Assembly: GCA_963930775.1 (NCBI GenBank)
Contig: OZ005690.1
Span: 9,160,225-9,224,224 of the forward strand
Source of the DNA: Cliona cf. orientalis
Lineage: Eukaryota > Porifera > Demospongiae > Clionaida > Clionaidae
Length of the DNA stretch: 64,000 nucleotides
Direction: 5' to 3'
Below, in pieces: positions 47,449 through 59,831 of this stretch. Numbering within the stretch: the stretch's first letter is position 1; the number at the start of each line of letters is the position of its first letter. Under the pieces are notes generated by a model. The model had not been told where the DNA came from. It ran no database searches and saw only the letters and a program-made list of their open reading frames with translations. Both the position numbers and the translations under genes were made by a program.

Positions 47449-48512
47449 CTATACTAGTTCACTAAAAGGTGTTATCAAAATTAATGCTAATTATATTTTC
47501 CAGAACATCTAAGTTCTATTTTTACAGCAATAAATATTATTATTGTTTCTAGATGATACTAAAACTTTCCAGAACTCTAAAATCTATTGTATTCTTAAAG
47601 TTTTTGATTATTATTAGTAGAATTTTCGCATATTAATAGCTAACTAGTGATTGTATCTGGCTTACAAAAATTAATTATTAAATTTACTTTCAAAACAACA
47701 AGCGAATACCCAAGCATGGGATATGAGGTGTAATTAGGTTGTGTGGTTAATGGTTCAATGGGTGTGGCTGACAATTTTGTACAAGTGTTTCACGTATGCA
47801 CAATAATTATTATTCATTATGCACCTATCAAAGACAATCCCCACTCCCATGCATGTGAGTAACTGTCACAATTAACAACAGAATATCTCATTAGCCTCTA
47901 TGTGCACTTACAGGGGTAATTTATGCACATACATAGGTTTATTTACGATGGAGGCTTCTATATTATATTATTATGGGTACTTATATTATTCAGAAGTAGG
48001 TATATATGCATTTATTACCCAATTAACATACTAGTAGATAAGCTGTTATACCCAGCAAATGTACAATGCATTACCCTCGTCTCAGCCCCTCTTCAAAGCT
48101 ATAGACATGCATGCATTGAAGAGTCTAAGAGATTACATTAATTTTGTGGAGCATGTGTGCATGAGTAAAAGGTGAATCAGAAATAAATTCATGACTGGAA
48201 CCACAGGTCTACATGTTTAATTATTCATGATCAATAATAGAAGATGGCAAATATTTTGATCAATTGATGATCACACACAGTGTTTAACAGCCAAGAATGA
48301 CTTTCATGATATGTGTACTTTTTTAGCACAATTACTCATTTGTGAATTCTTACGCACACGCAATGCACGTACGTATATACGTGACATAAATAATGTATAC
48401 ATACACAATACGAATGTCAAATAAAAATTAATTAATGTTCAGATAGCTACTAAAATTTGATTGATCTCATATATATATATATATAAGTTTAATTTGGGAG
48501 TCTAGATTCAAT
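47449..48512. other. Spacer after member F
   Basis: AT-rich, with no gene recognised. An (AT)n stretch lies near 48470-48484. Confidence 0.55.
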
Positions 48513-49562
48513 GAAACGTGGAATGGTGGAATGGTAGAACGGTGGAATACTGGAATGGCGATTAACGACCCTGTACCGTTTTTACTTGTATAAGTGGACC
48601 AATTGGGCATGCGCACTAGAAATCGACGTTGGGAAACCCGGATGGTCTGGATGCGAGGCTACCTGCAAGTTGAGAGTGCATGAAAAGGAGCCTGTGCATG
48701 TGTTGTATTACGCATATATAATATAGCTATAGCCATCTGACTGTCAAATTATTCTCAGAGGTGGAGTAAGTCACGTCAACCCCTGGCACATCTAGCCTAT
48801 GATAGCTAGCTACTGAAGCATTGAGTGACTCATCAGCCACCATTGGACCCTGGCTGAAGGAGGAAGGAAGAGGACCACATTCAGGAGCTATAGATCGAAG
48901 TATGCTAGCTATATACAGTAGAGAATTAAGGAACTATGCATACACATACGCAGTCACTGCACGGTACTGTCATACATGATACACTCACATAAATTATTAG
49001 GATTTGACGGTAGTGAATACCGATATTCACAACAATGAATATATCAAATACAATACTCAAGTGGTACTATATTATATTTCATGAATATTAAATTTAATTG
49101 GACTATATGGCATCCAACCAAGTGCCGCTGGTGACATAATTGTCACCCAGGGAACTAGTATTCTGATAGCTTCTATTAGCTATTTACTTGATGTATGGGC
49201 ATCGTGACCAATAGAAGTAGCTACCCAGACCTTCCGGATCCCAGGTAGTGCCAGAGATATAGCATTCAAGGCCATATGGCATGGCAACAGGCTGAGCAAC
49301 AAATTAAATACAGGTACCATGATCCTGGAAGTAGGAATAGATCTAGATCTTTGGCTAGATTATCAGCATGTGCTCTGTGCTTTTGCCTCTCTGAGTCTCT
49401 GTCTTTCTCCGAGTCTACATCCCTGACTTATTCTTCTCTGTCACCTTTCTGACTCTGCTCAATCTAAGCTGCATAGTGTGCACGCTCGAATAAGTTAGTG
49501 TGGTACAGGGTCGTTAGTCATAGTTGCCCATTCCACTATTCCACTCCACCGTTCCACGTTCC
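48513..49562. mobile_element. Foldback element with GGAAT-rich ends
   Basis: The left arm (GAAACGTGGAATGGTGGAAT to TTAACGACCCTGTACC) and the right arm in reverse complement (GGAACGTGGAACGGTGGAGT to CTAACGACCCTGTACC) pair over about 60 bp with indels. The ends consist of GGAAT/GGAAC repeats. The 900-bp interior is non-coding. A related solo end occurs near 36820-36900. Confidence 0.75.
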
Positions 49563-49897
49563 AGTGGCAAGAAGATTGGTGCTGTAAAGGACACAGAAGG
49601 ATTCATTGGATATGCTTATGCACCTAGTTATCAATGTATTGCCCCAGGTACCACCCCACGGGCAAGGGTGGGGGATTTGACCTATGTGAAATCAGAATGT
49701 TGTACCACTATAGCTAGATTGTATACTGAAAAATAAAAAGAACTATGATTACCCTAGTTTAGTTAGCTGGCCAAGTTAATTACTCCCGTTCCCTAATGAA
49801 TCAAGCATGTCACATAGCTACGTGTCATTTACACGGTAAACCACTAGCACCAGTACTTGCCATGTGGCAGGTGGTGTTTATAGCTATTCCCCTCCTG

Positions 49898-50916
49898 TTA
49901 AGGTACCATTTAATTGCGTGGGCGTCAGCGTCAGGAATGGCTAATTCAATTAGCGAATCGTGAAGGGGCGTGGCCGAAGAGGCCATACGAGTGCTTTTGG
50001 TCGAAGGTGGGCGTGTCCAGAATCGGCCAGGGATGATTATGCGCGTGTAATTAGCGACCGGAAGTGGCCCCTGAAGAAAAGGCCGGTAATTGCCCACATC
50101 AAAGCAAGATCAAAGCATTCTTTCTTAACTATTAACCGCAACGACTTAAAAAAAAAAAAAAAAAAAAAAGCTTATTAGGCCTAATTAAGCATGTGGGCGT
50201 GTTCCTGGCACTGTGTGGAGTGCGTGCGTGTGCGTTAATGCAGGTTTTATTGCTTCCGATTGGGCGTGGCTTCACGGGCCAGTGCTTGGACATCGGCGCC
50301 TGGGACTTGGCCTCGGCGATAGGTGGGCGTGTCCCGGAAGCGGTGGTGACCTTTGAACCCCGCGAGGAGGCTTTGGGGGCGTGGCAAGAGGTCAAAGGTG
50401 AGGCCATGTCTGTTAATGAGGCACTGTACGGCGGTGCGATCGAGGGGCCTGTACGGCTGGACGGAAGCTGACGATGGTTTGAAGCGGATGTGGTTGCGAT
50501 GACGTGTTGTTACTCCGCCCACACAGGAAACGAGGTGAGCTCTTGCGTGGGCGGTGTGGCAGAACGGCCTCCAAGTGTTTGTGTGTGTTTTGGCCTTGAG
50601 GAAGCTGTGTGTTTTAATTGGGATTGATTGTGGGCTTCCGGTGGACATCCGGTGGTTAGTAGGCACTTGATTGAGAATGGTGGTCCTTGGGGAACAGGGT
50701 GGGGCTGTTTTGGGCGTGGCCTGGCCCCTCCCTTCCGGCTCGGCTTCCGGTCCATGGAGGATATTAAATGAACACTTCCGGCTCTAGCAGCCACACCCCT
50801 GAGACCTGTGCAATTAAAAGGGCGTGGTTACACAACATGCACCTCACTAATGACTTTGATGTGGTTTAGGTGTCATATCCCCCACCTCACGCCCACGCAA
50901 TTTAACGGTACCTTAA
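49898..50916. mobile_element. TTAA-flanked inverted-repeat element, short form
   Basis: TTAAGGTACCATTTAATTGC at the left and, in reverse complement, TTAAGGTACCGTTAAATTGC at the right. It is inverted relative to the long form at 37712-43007 and nearly identical to its two ends. An A-run of about 22 (50148-50169) marks where the long form has 4.3 kb more. Frames on both strands are open in both copies, but they have no recognisable domain and arise from high GC. Confidence 0.85.
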
Positions 50917-51589
50917 TTAATTCCACAGCCTCTCTCTTCAACGGTACCGGTCTCATTAAAATTTAATTTTCCTGTGTATTTATATATTATCCTTTCTGTA
51001 TACAATTAACTAGATATGTATAGTGGAAAATAAAATAGTATTAATGGGTGGGGGGGGGGAGGGGGGTGTGCAAACAATAGTCCAATATTATATATTATTG
51101 AGGAAGTTGTTACCTTGCGTAGAGATCACTTAATTCATAGCTCTAAATATCTACAGTTGCAATGGATTAGCAGGGCACCAGGCTATGAGAACTAGTCTAG
51201 AGTGAGCTTATAGCAGGAGTAGAGTAATCCTACTTTACTATGGGCCTGTGATACACTTTAAGGGGGTCATGACCTTTATGATATTCACAAACTTGAGGCC
51301 TCACTCCTAGAAGTTTGTGGGCATGTAGCTAAACCTCATGTACTGTAGAGCACTTAATGCAGGTTGATGCAGCTGCTATTATGATGTTGTAGGACAACCT
51401 ATGAAACCACTTAATATGTGAATAGCCATCATTACAATGATCATGACCCGTAAAGGGTTGTAACACAGTACCACAGAGAAGTAGGATACTCTCCCTCTCT
51501 CTGTATTATAATATACTCTTGTTTATAGACACATAATATAATTATTGTGCAGCTGCTCTCAGATGTTCATGATCAATATTATTGATCAT

Positions 51590-54150
51590 AAAGACCACAA
51601 ATGTTGAGAGAGCCATCGTTTTCTTTTGAGATCTAGCTACCCTGAACAAATCTGATCAAAATTATCTGCTTGGCCAACAGAGTTTTTGGGGTGTGACTTC
51701 ATCGATATGAGCTATCTAAAGCAGCTCTATGGTGCCTCACCCCTTTTTACTGCTACGAATTACATGATAAATTCCCATTATACCATTAACGAATACTTCA
51801 ACAGTAATTCTGTTCAATATGCAACCTAAATTACATTACTGTAACATCACAATAATTATTATTATGTAGAATAGAACACCCAAAGCATTAAAACTTAATA
51901 TTGGTCCTACATAAATTACAATTTCCTAATAATAATAACATTATAGTAAACTTCAGTACTCCTAGGGGGTTAAATGTTATCCGCATGTACGCCTTGGCAG
52001 ATAGCAGGAAATAACATACTCAACATAGCGAGGGAAGCAATCCAGTGTCAGTTCTGGACAACCAGTGAAACCGAACGCAAACACTCCCTTCAAAGTCCCA
52101 TTAAATACTCTGAAACCATTTCCACTATCAGAAGCCTCGATAATTGCTCGGCCGCCACGAAAGCCATCATCCTCGTATGTGAACACCTTGCAGACTGGAC
52201 GATAGGAGGAGAGGGATTGGATGCAAGGAAATGCTTCAACCATGTTGATCAATAATGCAGCAATTCCACTACGATGTGCATCTCTGTAGTTGGGATAGTA
52301 GGCAAGAAGGTTATTGCTAGTTGCGCTGACTGAGGAGTTGAACATTGGCAGTTCAGCTCTGCGTGGACCGGTTCCCCGGACAGTGACTCCAGATATGTTT
52401 TGAAGTCGAATGGAGTTGTCACTTGCACGAGCAATGTATAGAAGTCCAAGTGCTACAATAGTAATGTATTGAAACAATGAAATTGTCCAAATGAAGTTGC
52501 TCCGCACTTAAGCTTATATACGTGCATTTACACATTGATTTTATGTCTCTCTCTTAAAATTTGTATATGTGTGTATCACAGTGTGTGCATGTACATGATA
52601 GTTCAGATTTAGCCTACTATATAATATGGATGGCATTGGGCTCGTGATATTGAAACTTATAGGTAATTTTAAAGGGTAACTTGTATTATTAAAATTGCAC
52701 ACGTGTTTACCGTCTAGATCTAAATATCTGTGCCCACTGTTAATTTTTATCAAAGTTGTTATATTACCTGGTGTATAGAAGCCAGTCTAGCTGCTACTTC
52801 AGTCTCCACTTGCTCCTCTACTTCAGCGCGAATTAGCGCCCTGAGCGACTCCACGTTATTCAGTTGACAGTTGCATGATCCAGTTCCTCCAGGGCATGTC
52901 TGAGCTTCAACTGGTGTACAAAGTAATGCTGAGGCAACAATCGATACCAAGATTAGCTAGATATCGATGTTTCATCTCAAGAGGCTCGAAAAGAAAAAAG
53001 ATGACTGTAATAGTTGACTTGAGATCTGCTTCTGTTTGCAGGAAGAAGGGGGTGTGTCACAAAAATGTGGCAGTGTAGCAAGCATTAATATTGTTATTCA
53101 CGTGGTTAGATAATGATTATGGTAATGATTCTATGATAGTTATGAATATCTATAGCTACATTATGCTTGTTCCAGTGCCTAATCCCAGTTCTTCAATTCT
53201 ACATACCTTGGATTGTGTACCATTGGTGGGGGTGGTATGCTCATTTTTACACATTCAATTAACATGCACAAGTTATTCCAGGTTTACTAGGTAGCTATTA
53301 CGTTTAAGCCCTTTTGTGACATAACATTGTCTTCTGTGGAAGTGGTAGGTCCTGATCATGCGATTATGTGTATCCATACACCCTGAAAATAATTAATTTT
53401 CTTGCTAGTTAAAGGTTAAAAAGGTGAAGTGTTACATCATCGTGGACCACCGTCTGTGCTTTCCATAACAATTAATCATATGAAATTAATATTAATTTTG
53501 TAAACAATCCTTCCTATAATTTCAGGCTTTTCAACATCAATGACCTGCAGTTTCCACACAAGTGTATATGCATGCATGTATGTGTGTATGTATGTATGTA
53601 GCTATGTATGTGTGTGTGTGTATGAGCACACAATAATAACATGTACAGTTGACCCAATTGCAATTAATTACAGCAGCTGCTCATTTCTCAGGTTTTAGCT
53701 ATCTATATATATATATATAGAAATGAACCGTTGCAGAGATTCCTGCAGACGGAAATTACTAAGTCTTATGTTTGCCGATGTTTAAATAGTTGGGTTTTAG
53801 TTTTCCCATAATATGAACACTTGACCATATCCCCAGTAGCTGCATAGTTTAAATATGACATTGTAGCTATTATTACAACCCTATAGATAAGCCATGTGAT
53901 TATGCAATTTCAGTAACTGTTTATATGCATGCATGTGGCAACATAGCTAATATAATGGTGGCAGGTGGTGTTTTTGACACAATCTTCCCAATTAATTTTG
54001 TTTAATTACTTGCCAGCATAATATTATTATGAACTGAGTCAAACATTTCCTCCAAACAATTATTAGCTAGCTATTAGTGATCAGTTGTAGCCACCCATGC
54101 AGGCTGTACATGTGAGAACTAGCTAGCTACTAAGAGTAAAACGAGTATAG
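51590..54150. repeat. Segmental copy of the C/D/E locus
   Basis: Colinear with about 30770-35440. It starts inside the start codon of member C (GAGAGAGCCATC at 51607 and 30771), covers the whole of member D and its upstream region, then skips about 1.7 kb (33320-35060, the member E gene) and resumes to about 54140. Same orientation. The hAT-like element, the CCGTA element and the 103-bp element of the first locus are all absent, so they inserted afterwards or were never copied. Confidence 0.88.
51977..52975 (-). pseudogene. Secreted six-Cys family member G, exon 1 broken
   Basis: Near-copy of member D. Exon 2 (52452-51977) is intact and the same length (476 nt). Exon 1 (52975-52768) carries two insertions relative to D: about 10 bp just after the ATG (including TAGCTA and ATCGAT) and 2 bp before the donor. 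The ATG frame meets a TGA within about 25 codons, and the old signal-peptide frame has no ATG. The 12 bp together restore the phase at the splice site, but only after a shifted stretch. Donor GTAATA is weaker. Probably a recent pseudogene unless another start exon is used. Confidence 0.75.
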
Positions 54151-54160
54151 CTCGCTTATA

Positions 54161-54732
54161 CAGTCGAGCCTCTGATAACGGATCCTCCGAGAAGCGGACA
54201 ACCTCTCTACAGCGGACAAGTGCCGTGTTACCGATTGAATTTAGCATAGTTATAGTACATTAGCAACCTCCGAGAAGCGGACGCTTCTCGATTCCGGACA
54301 GCGGACAAGATCCAAGCTCCCAACGTGACTTTTCAATGCCAAACTGCCTCTAAATAGCGGACATCCGGAAACCACGCCCTTAAATTAACGATGCCACGCC
54401 CACCTTTGCCGCAATCTAGGCGGTCGCGATATTATGCCGCATGCGCGATAATAATATTAGCCTTGAATCCAGATAACGATTTTGGAGCAGCCAGCACTTC
54501 AGAAACAAAAAAATTCAGCCTGTGCTATATTGATACTGAAAACAGAACATACCAACCACTTAATTATCATCTCTACTGCTCTTATCATGCATTTCAGCAT
54601 TTCAGTACATTAAAGGATAATACAATCTGGCAAAATGGGTTGAAAAATCATGAACCTCCGAGATAGGGACAACCTCCGAACAAAGGACAAGAGGCCCGTT
54701 CCCAAAGTGTCCTTTATTCAGAGGCTCGACTG
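54161..54732. mobile_element. Pogo-like TA-flanked element
   Basis: CAGTCGAGCCTCTGATAACG at the left and, in reverse complement, CAGTCGAGCCTCTGAATAAA at the right, with TA at 54159-54160 and 54733-54734. CAGTnGArCCTC ends and repeated GCGGACA/CGGACAA stretches are typical of pogo/Tigger elements (established). No transposase frame; 572 bp. Confidence 0.85.
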
Positions 54733-57017
<2,285 letters not shown>

Positions 57018-57060
57018 CATCTTTTTCTGTTTCTGCCCCCTTCACCTCCTGCTTATTTCA

Positions 57061-57390
57061 TAGTTGCCAACTGTCCGGAAACTGGTGGGACAGTCCCAAA
57101 AATATTGGATATGTCCCGCTCTTGTCCCGAAATCCCCCTCTGCTGACATCATAGTACGTCACTATGTATATAATGCACGAAAGGGGTGTGGCACAAGCCT
57201 AACCTTAGTATACTACCCTGTTTTTGTCCGTATATCTTGAGATTTTGTGGGCATGGTAGGTGGATTTTGTGCATAGTCGCAGACGTTGCCGAAATAGTGG
57301 GTGTGGCAATGCAAAAATGGGCGTGGCCCCAATTTTTTGCGAGCGTTAGTTTATCTGTCCCGCATCTGTTTCTTACAAGGTTGGCAACTA
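57061..57390. mobile_element. Inverted-repeat element (TAGTTGCCAAC ends)
   Basis: TAGTTGCCAAC at the left and GTTGGCAACTA at the right, with repeated TGTCCCG-type motifs near both ends. 330 bp; target duplication not clear. Confidence 0.7.
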
Positions 57391-57740
57391 TGTTATTTTC
57401 TCTTGTCTTGTGTCTCTCGTTCATCTCGTCTAGCTCTCTCTAATGTCTCTTCCTCCTCCCTCTCTAACGACAGACTGTGCCGTATCCATGGCATCGATTC
57501 TACAATGACTTGAGCATGGCCGTTGAGCTCCTCGTAGCAGAGAGAGACGCCATTGCCGGCGTAGGTGTAGCTGTACTCGCTGCTAGCCTTGCTCATTGCT
57601 ATGACAAAGGGTCGAGGGGTCAGCGATTGGATGGCAGTCTGGTGACCAAGAGCAGATGTGATCAGGATAATCACATCTATTATACATCCCTACGTTGATA
57701 TTAATAGATGCGTAATAATCAAATAAAGGAAGCGTAGGGA

Positions 57741-57974
57741 TATATGAAGGGCTCAGAACCAGAGTGGCCTAACCCACAAATGTTGAGTTAGCCCCCCTAA
57801 TCTTAAAAATATGTTTAAAATGCATTTCATGAGCAATAGAAAATTCACATTTTTGAAAATTTGAGTGATTTGGTAGAATAGGGTGTTTGGTTTTTAGTCC
57901 ATTTTTGAGCTTTTTAGACAATTTCCCACATTCAATTTGGGGTTAGGCCACTCTGGTTCTCAACCCTTCATATA
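57741..57974. mobile_element. Inverted-repeat element (TATATGAAGGG ends)
   Basis: TATATGAAGGGCTCAGAACC continuing through AGAGTGGCCTAACCC pairs with the right end in reverse complement (TATATGAAGGGTTGAGAACC and onward) over about 36 bp. 234 bp, AT-rich core. Confidence 0.85.
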
Positions 57975-58058
57975 ATAGATGCGATTATCCCTTACAAATT
58001 TTGTTTGTGTACTTCTTGATCCTGCCATCCCCACTTCATCCTTCAATTTTATTCAATT

Positions 58059-58940
58059 GTGACCTTCCATGATATATTGCGCTGACAACCGATTTTTAGT
58101 TAAGGCCACCATTACCAAGTACAACCTTGGAACTATTGCTCCTGCAAATTTGAAGTCTTTAGCCTGTGTAGTCATGGAGATATGAGCCAAAATGTACCCA
58201 GATCGCCCATAATAAAAATGTACAGCAAGCACAATGAAACATTGCTATGTACGCACATTGCACGCATAAGTTCGTATACTCGCCGTTTATGCAAAATACG
58301 TGGCCACACCCACTAAGCTAGCCAGAAGGCAGCCAAAACATCGGAAAGCAGCAGCTGGCGTTTCGATGGAAAAGAACGAAAAGATAAGCGTGTCTATAGA
58401 TCGTTAGTACACAAAATCAAAGGAAGAAGTGACTGGAGAGTTTTTTTTTCTGTGTGCAGCTGCCGTGCTTGCCTACCTGTAACTATGGCAAAGGCTCCGT
58501 ATCATGGACGGTCAATGTTAGCTACAAGGCCGATTTCTTCAAGCCATAACTCAGTAAGTATAACGTTCTAGAAGCTACGAAGCAGATTTTTGTGTAGAGG
58601 AATGATTCGATCCTCTATCAATCCATACCAAAAAATGAAAAATGATAATAATTATCACCTTGGGCAACTAAATACCGCATTTCTTCTAAAAATTCGGCAT
58701 GAAAATAATAATATTATTGCTTTAGCTTCGCCGAATTTTAGAGGTTAATATTCAACATTCTCGCATTCCATTCCTGTTTATAGCATTATACGCATGACGA
58801 CCTTTGTAGAGACTATTTTCAATCGTTCGGTAAAGGGTGCCGAATAATTAGAAGGGCCGAATTTTTAGAAGAAATACGGTAGGCCTGTATCTAGGATTGA
58901 TATCTAGCGCAATATGGTTGGTTTTGTCGTGGAGGGTCAC
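58059..58940. mobile_element. Inverted-repeat element, copy 2 (GTGACC ends), interrupted
   Basis: Same family as 39948-40624. The left inverted repeat has lost about 12 bp (the CAAAACCAACCA stretch). A 205-bp TA-flanked element sits inside it at 58675-58879. Confidence 0.88.
58675..58879. mobile_element. Nested TA-flanked element with proven target duplication
   Basis: CCGCATTTCTTCTAAAAATT and, in reverse complement, CCGTATTTCTTCTAAAAATT lie at the ends, with TA at 58673-58674 and 58880-58881. The paralogous element at 39948-40624 has a single TA at the matching position (40564-40565), giving direct proof of TA duplication. Confidence 0.92.
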
Positions 58941-58969
58941 AATTATTTTTATACTTGTTATAATAGAAC

Positions 58970-59440
58970 TACCGTGTATGCTCGTATACAAACCCAGGGC
59001 TTTATTTCCTTCCTGACTCCTGAATCCTGGACCGGCCTGCTTCAAAATGAGGCTGGCCTTTATTTACGCAGTACTGTACTGGCTTCTGGCAGCATGAGTA
59101 CACACAGCGCCAGGCATGGCCTTACTATGCATAATAATACATTTGTGGCAGCAGCCTCTTAAGTTTGAGTTTCTGCCACCTCTAGCTATTGCCCTTAGCT
59201 GCTCCAAAACGTCTGCACTCATGATCACATGCGCGAGCATGCAAGTGCACATAATATACTAAGATCATACCCTTAGATCATACCGCAGCCAATCAGCTTG
59301 TGCGATAGGTGCCATGTGCCCTAGAAGGCACCTGGCCTCTATTTGAAACCCAGTATTTATTTTCTCGAGACACTGGCGAACCGGGCCTGGCTTCTAAATG
59401 AGACAGGCATTTATTTGGGGGAGGCTTCTATTCAAGCATA
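58970..59440. mobile_element. Probable inverted-repeat element
   Basis: CCGTGTATGCTCGTATA at the left and a weaker TATGCTTGAATAGAAG (reverse complement) at the right. The interior repeats AAATGAGxCxGGCxTTTATTT twice (near 59047 and 59396). Borders uncertain. Confidence 0.45.
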
Positions 59441-59496
59441 TAATTGGATAGTAGTTAGTTGGTCAGTATAATGATCTTCCTTTTCTTCTTTTTACT

Positions 59497-59831
59497 GTGT
59501 GCAGCCTGGAACAGCAATTGAATTCAGAAATGTACAAGATGAAGAGTTTTCTCGAACCCAGGCTCATTATCTTTGCACAAAAGCAAGATATAAAAGAAGC
59601 ACAGGGATTCATCGTTGCTGAAAAGCAAATTTTATTTGAGGTGGACAGCTTCATAGTAGTGGATGGCATGGTGTCCCTGATAGCTTCCTATTACACGTTT
59701 TACGTGAGCTATCCCAAGTCATCACCTGCCACAGCCATTGGCAAGAGCTCCTTCTTGAGCAGCCTGATGTTACTGTAAAAAAGACCACCAAGTATGTTGC
59801 CCTTATCAACTCCATTGTTTCAGACTCATGA
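59497..59831 (+). pseudogene. C-terminal fragment of a SAMD3-like protein, frameshifted
   Basis: A coding-like exon follows a pyrimidine tract and CAG (near 59504). The first frame reads through AEKQILFEVDSF and VVDGMVSLIASYYTFYVSYP, the pattern of the C-terminal region of SAM-domain-containing protein 3-like proteins (memory-based assignment). From about 59745 the expected continuation ELLLEQPDVTVKKTTKYVAL to a TGA at 59829-59831 lies in another frame, so an indel lies near 59740. No SAM domain or upstream exon was found. It may be a dispersed gene fragment. Confidence 0.5.

Noticed and set aside
57393..57674. 93-codon minus-strand frame with a protein-like stretch (YTYAGNGVSLCYEE)
   Set aside because: It could be an exon, but I found no convincing splice partners or known domain, and the 5' part runs into pyrimidine-rich repeat. 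Left unannotated.
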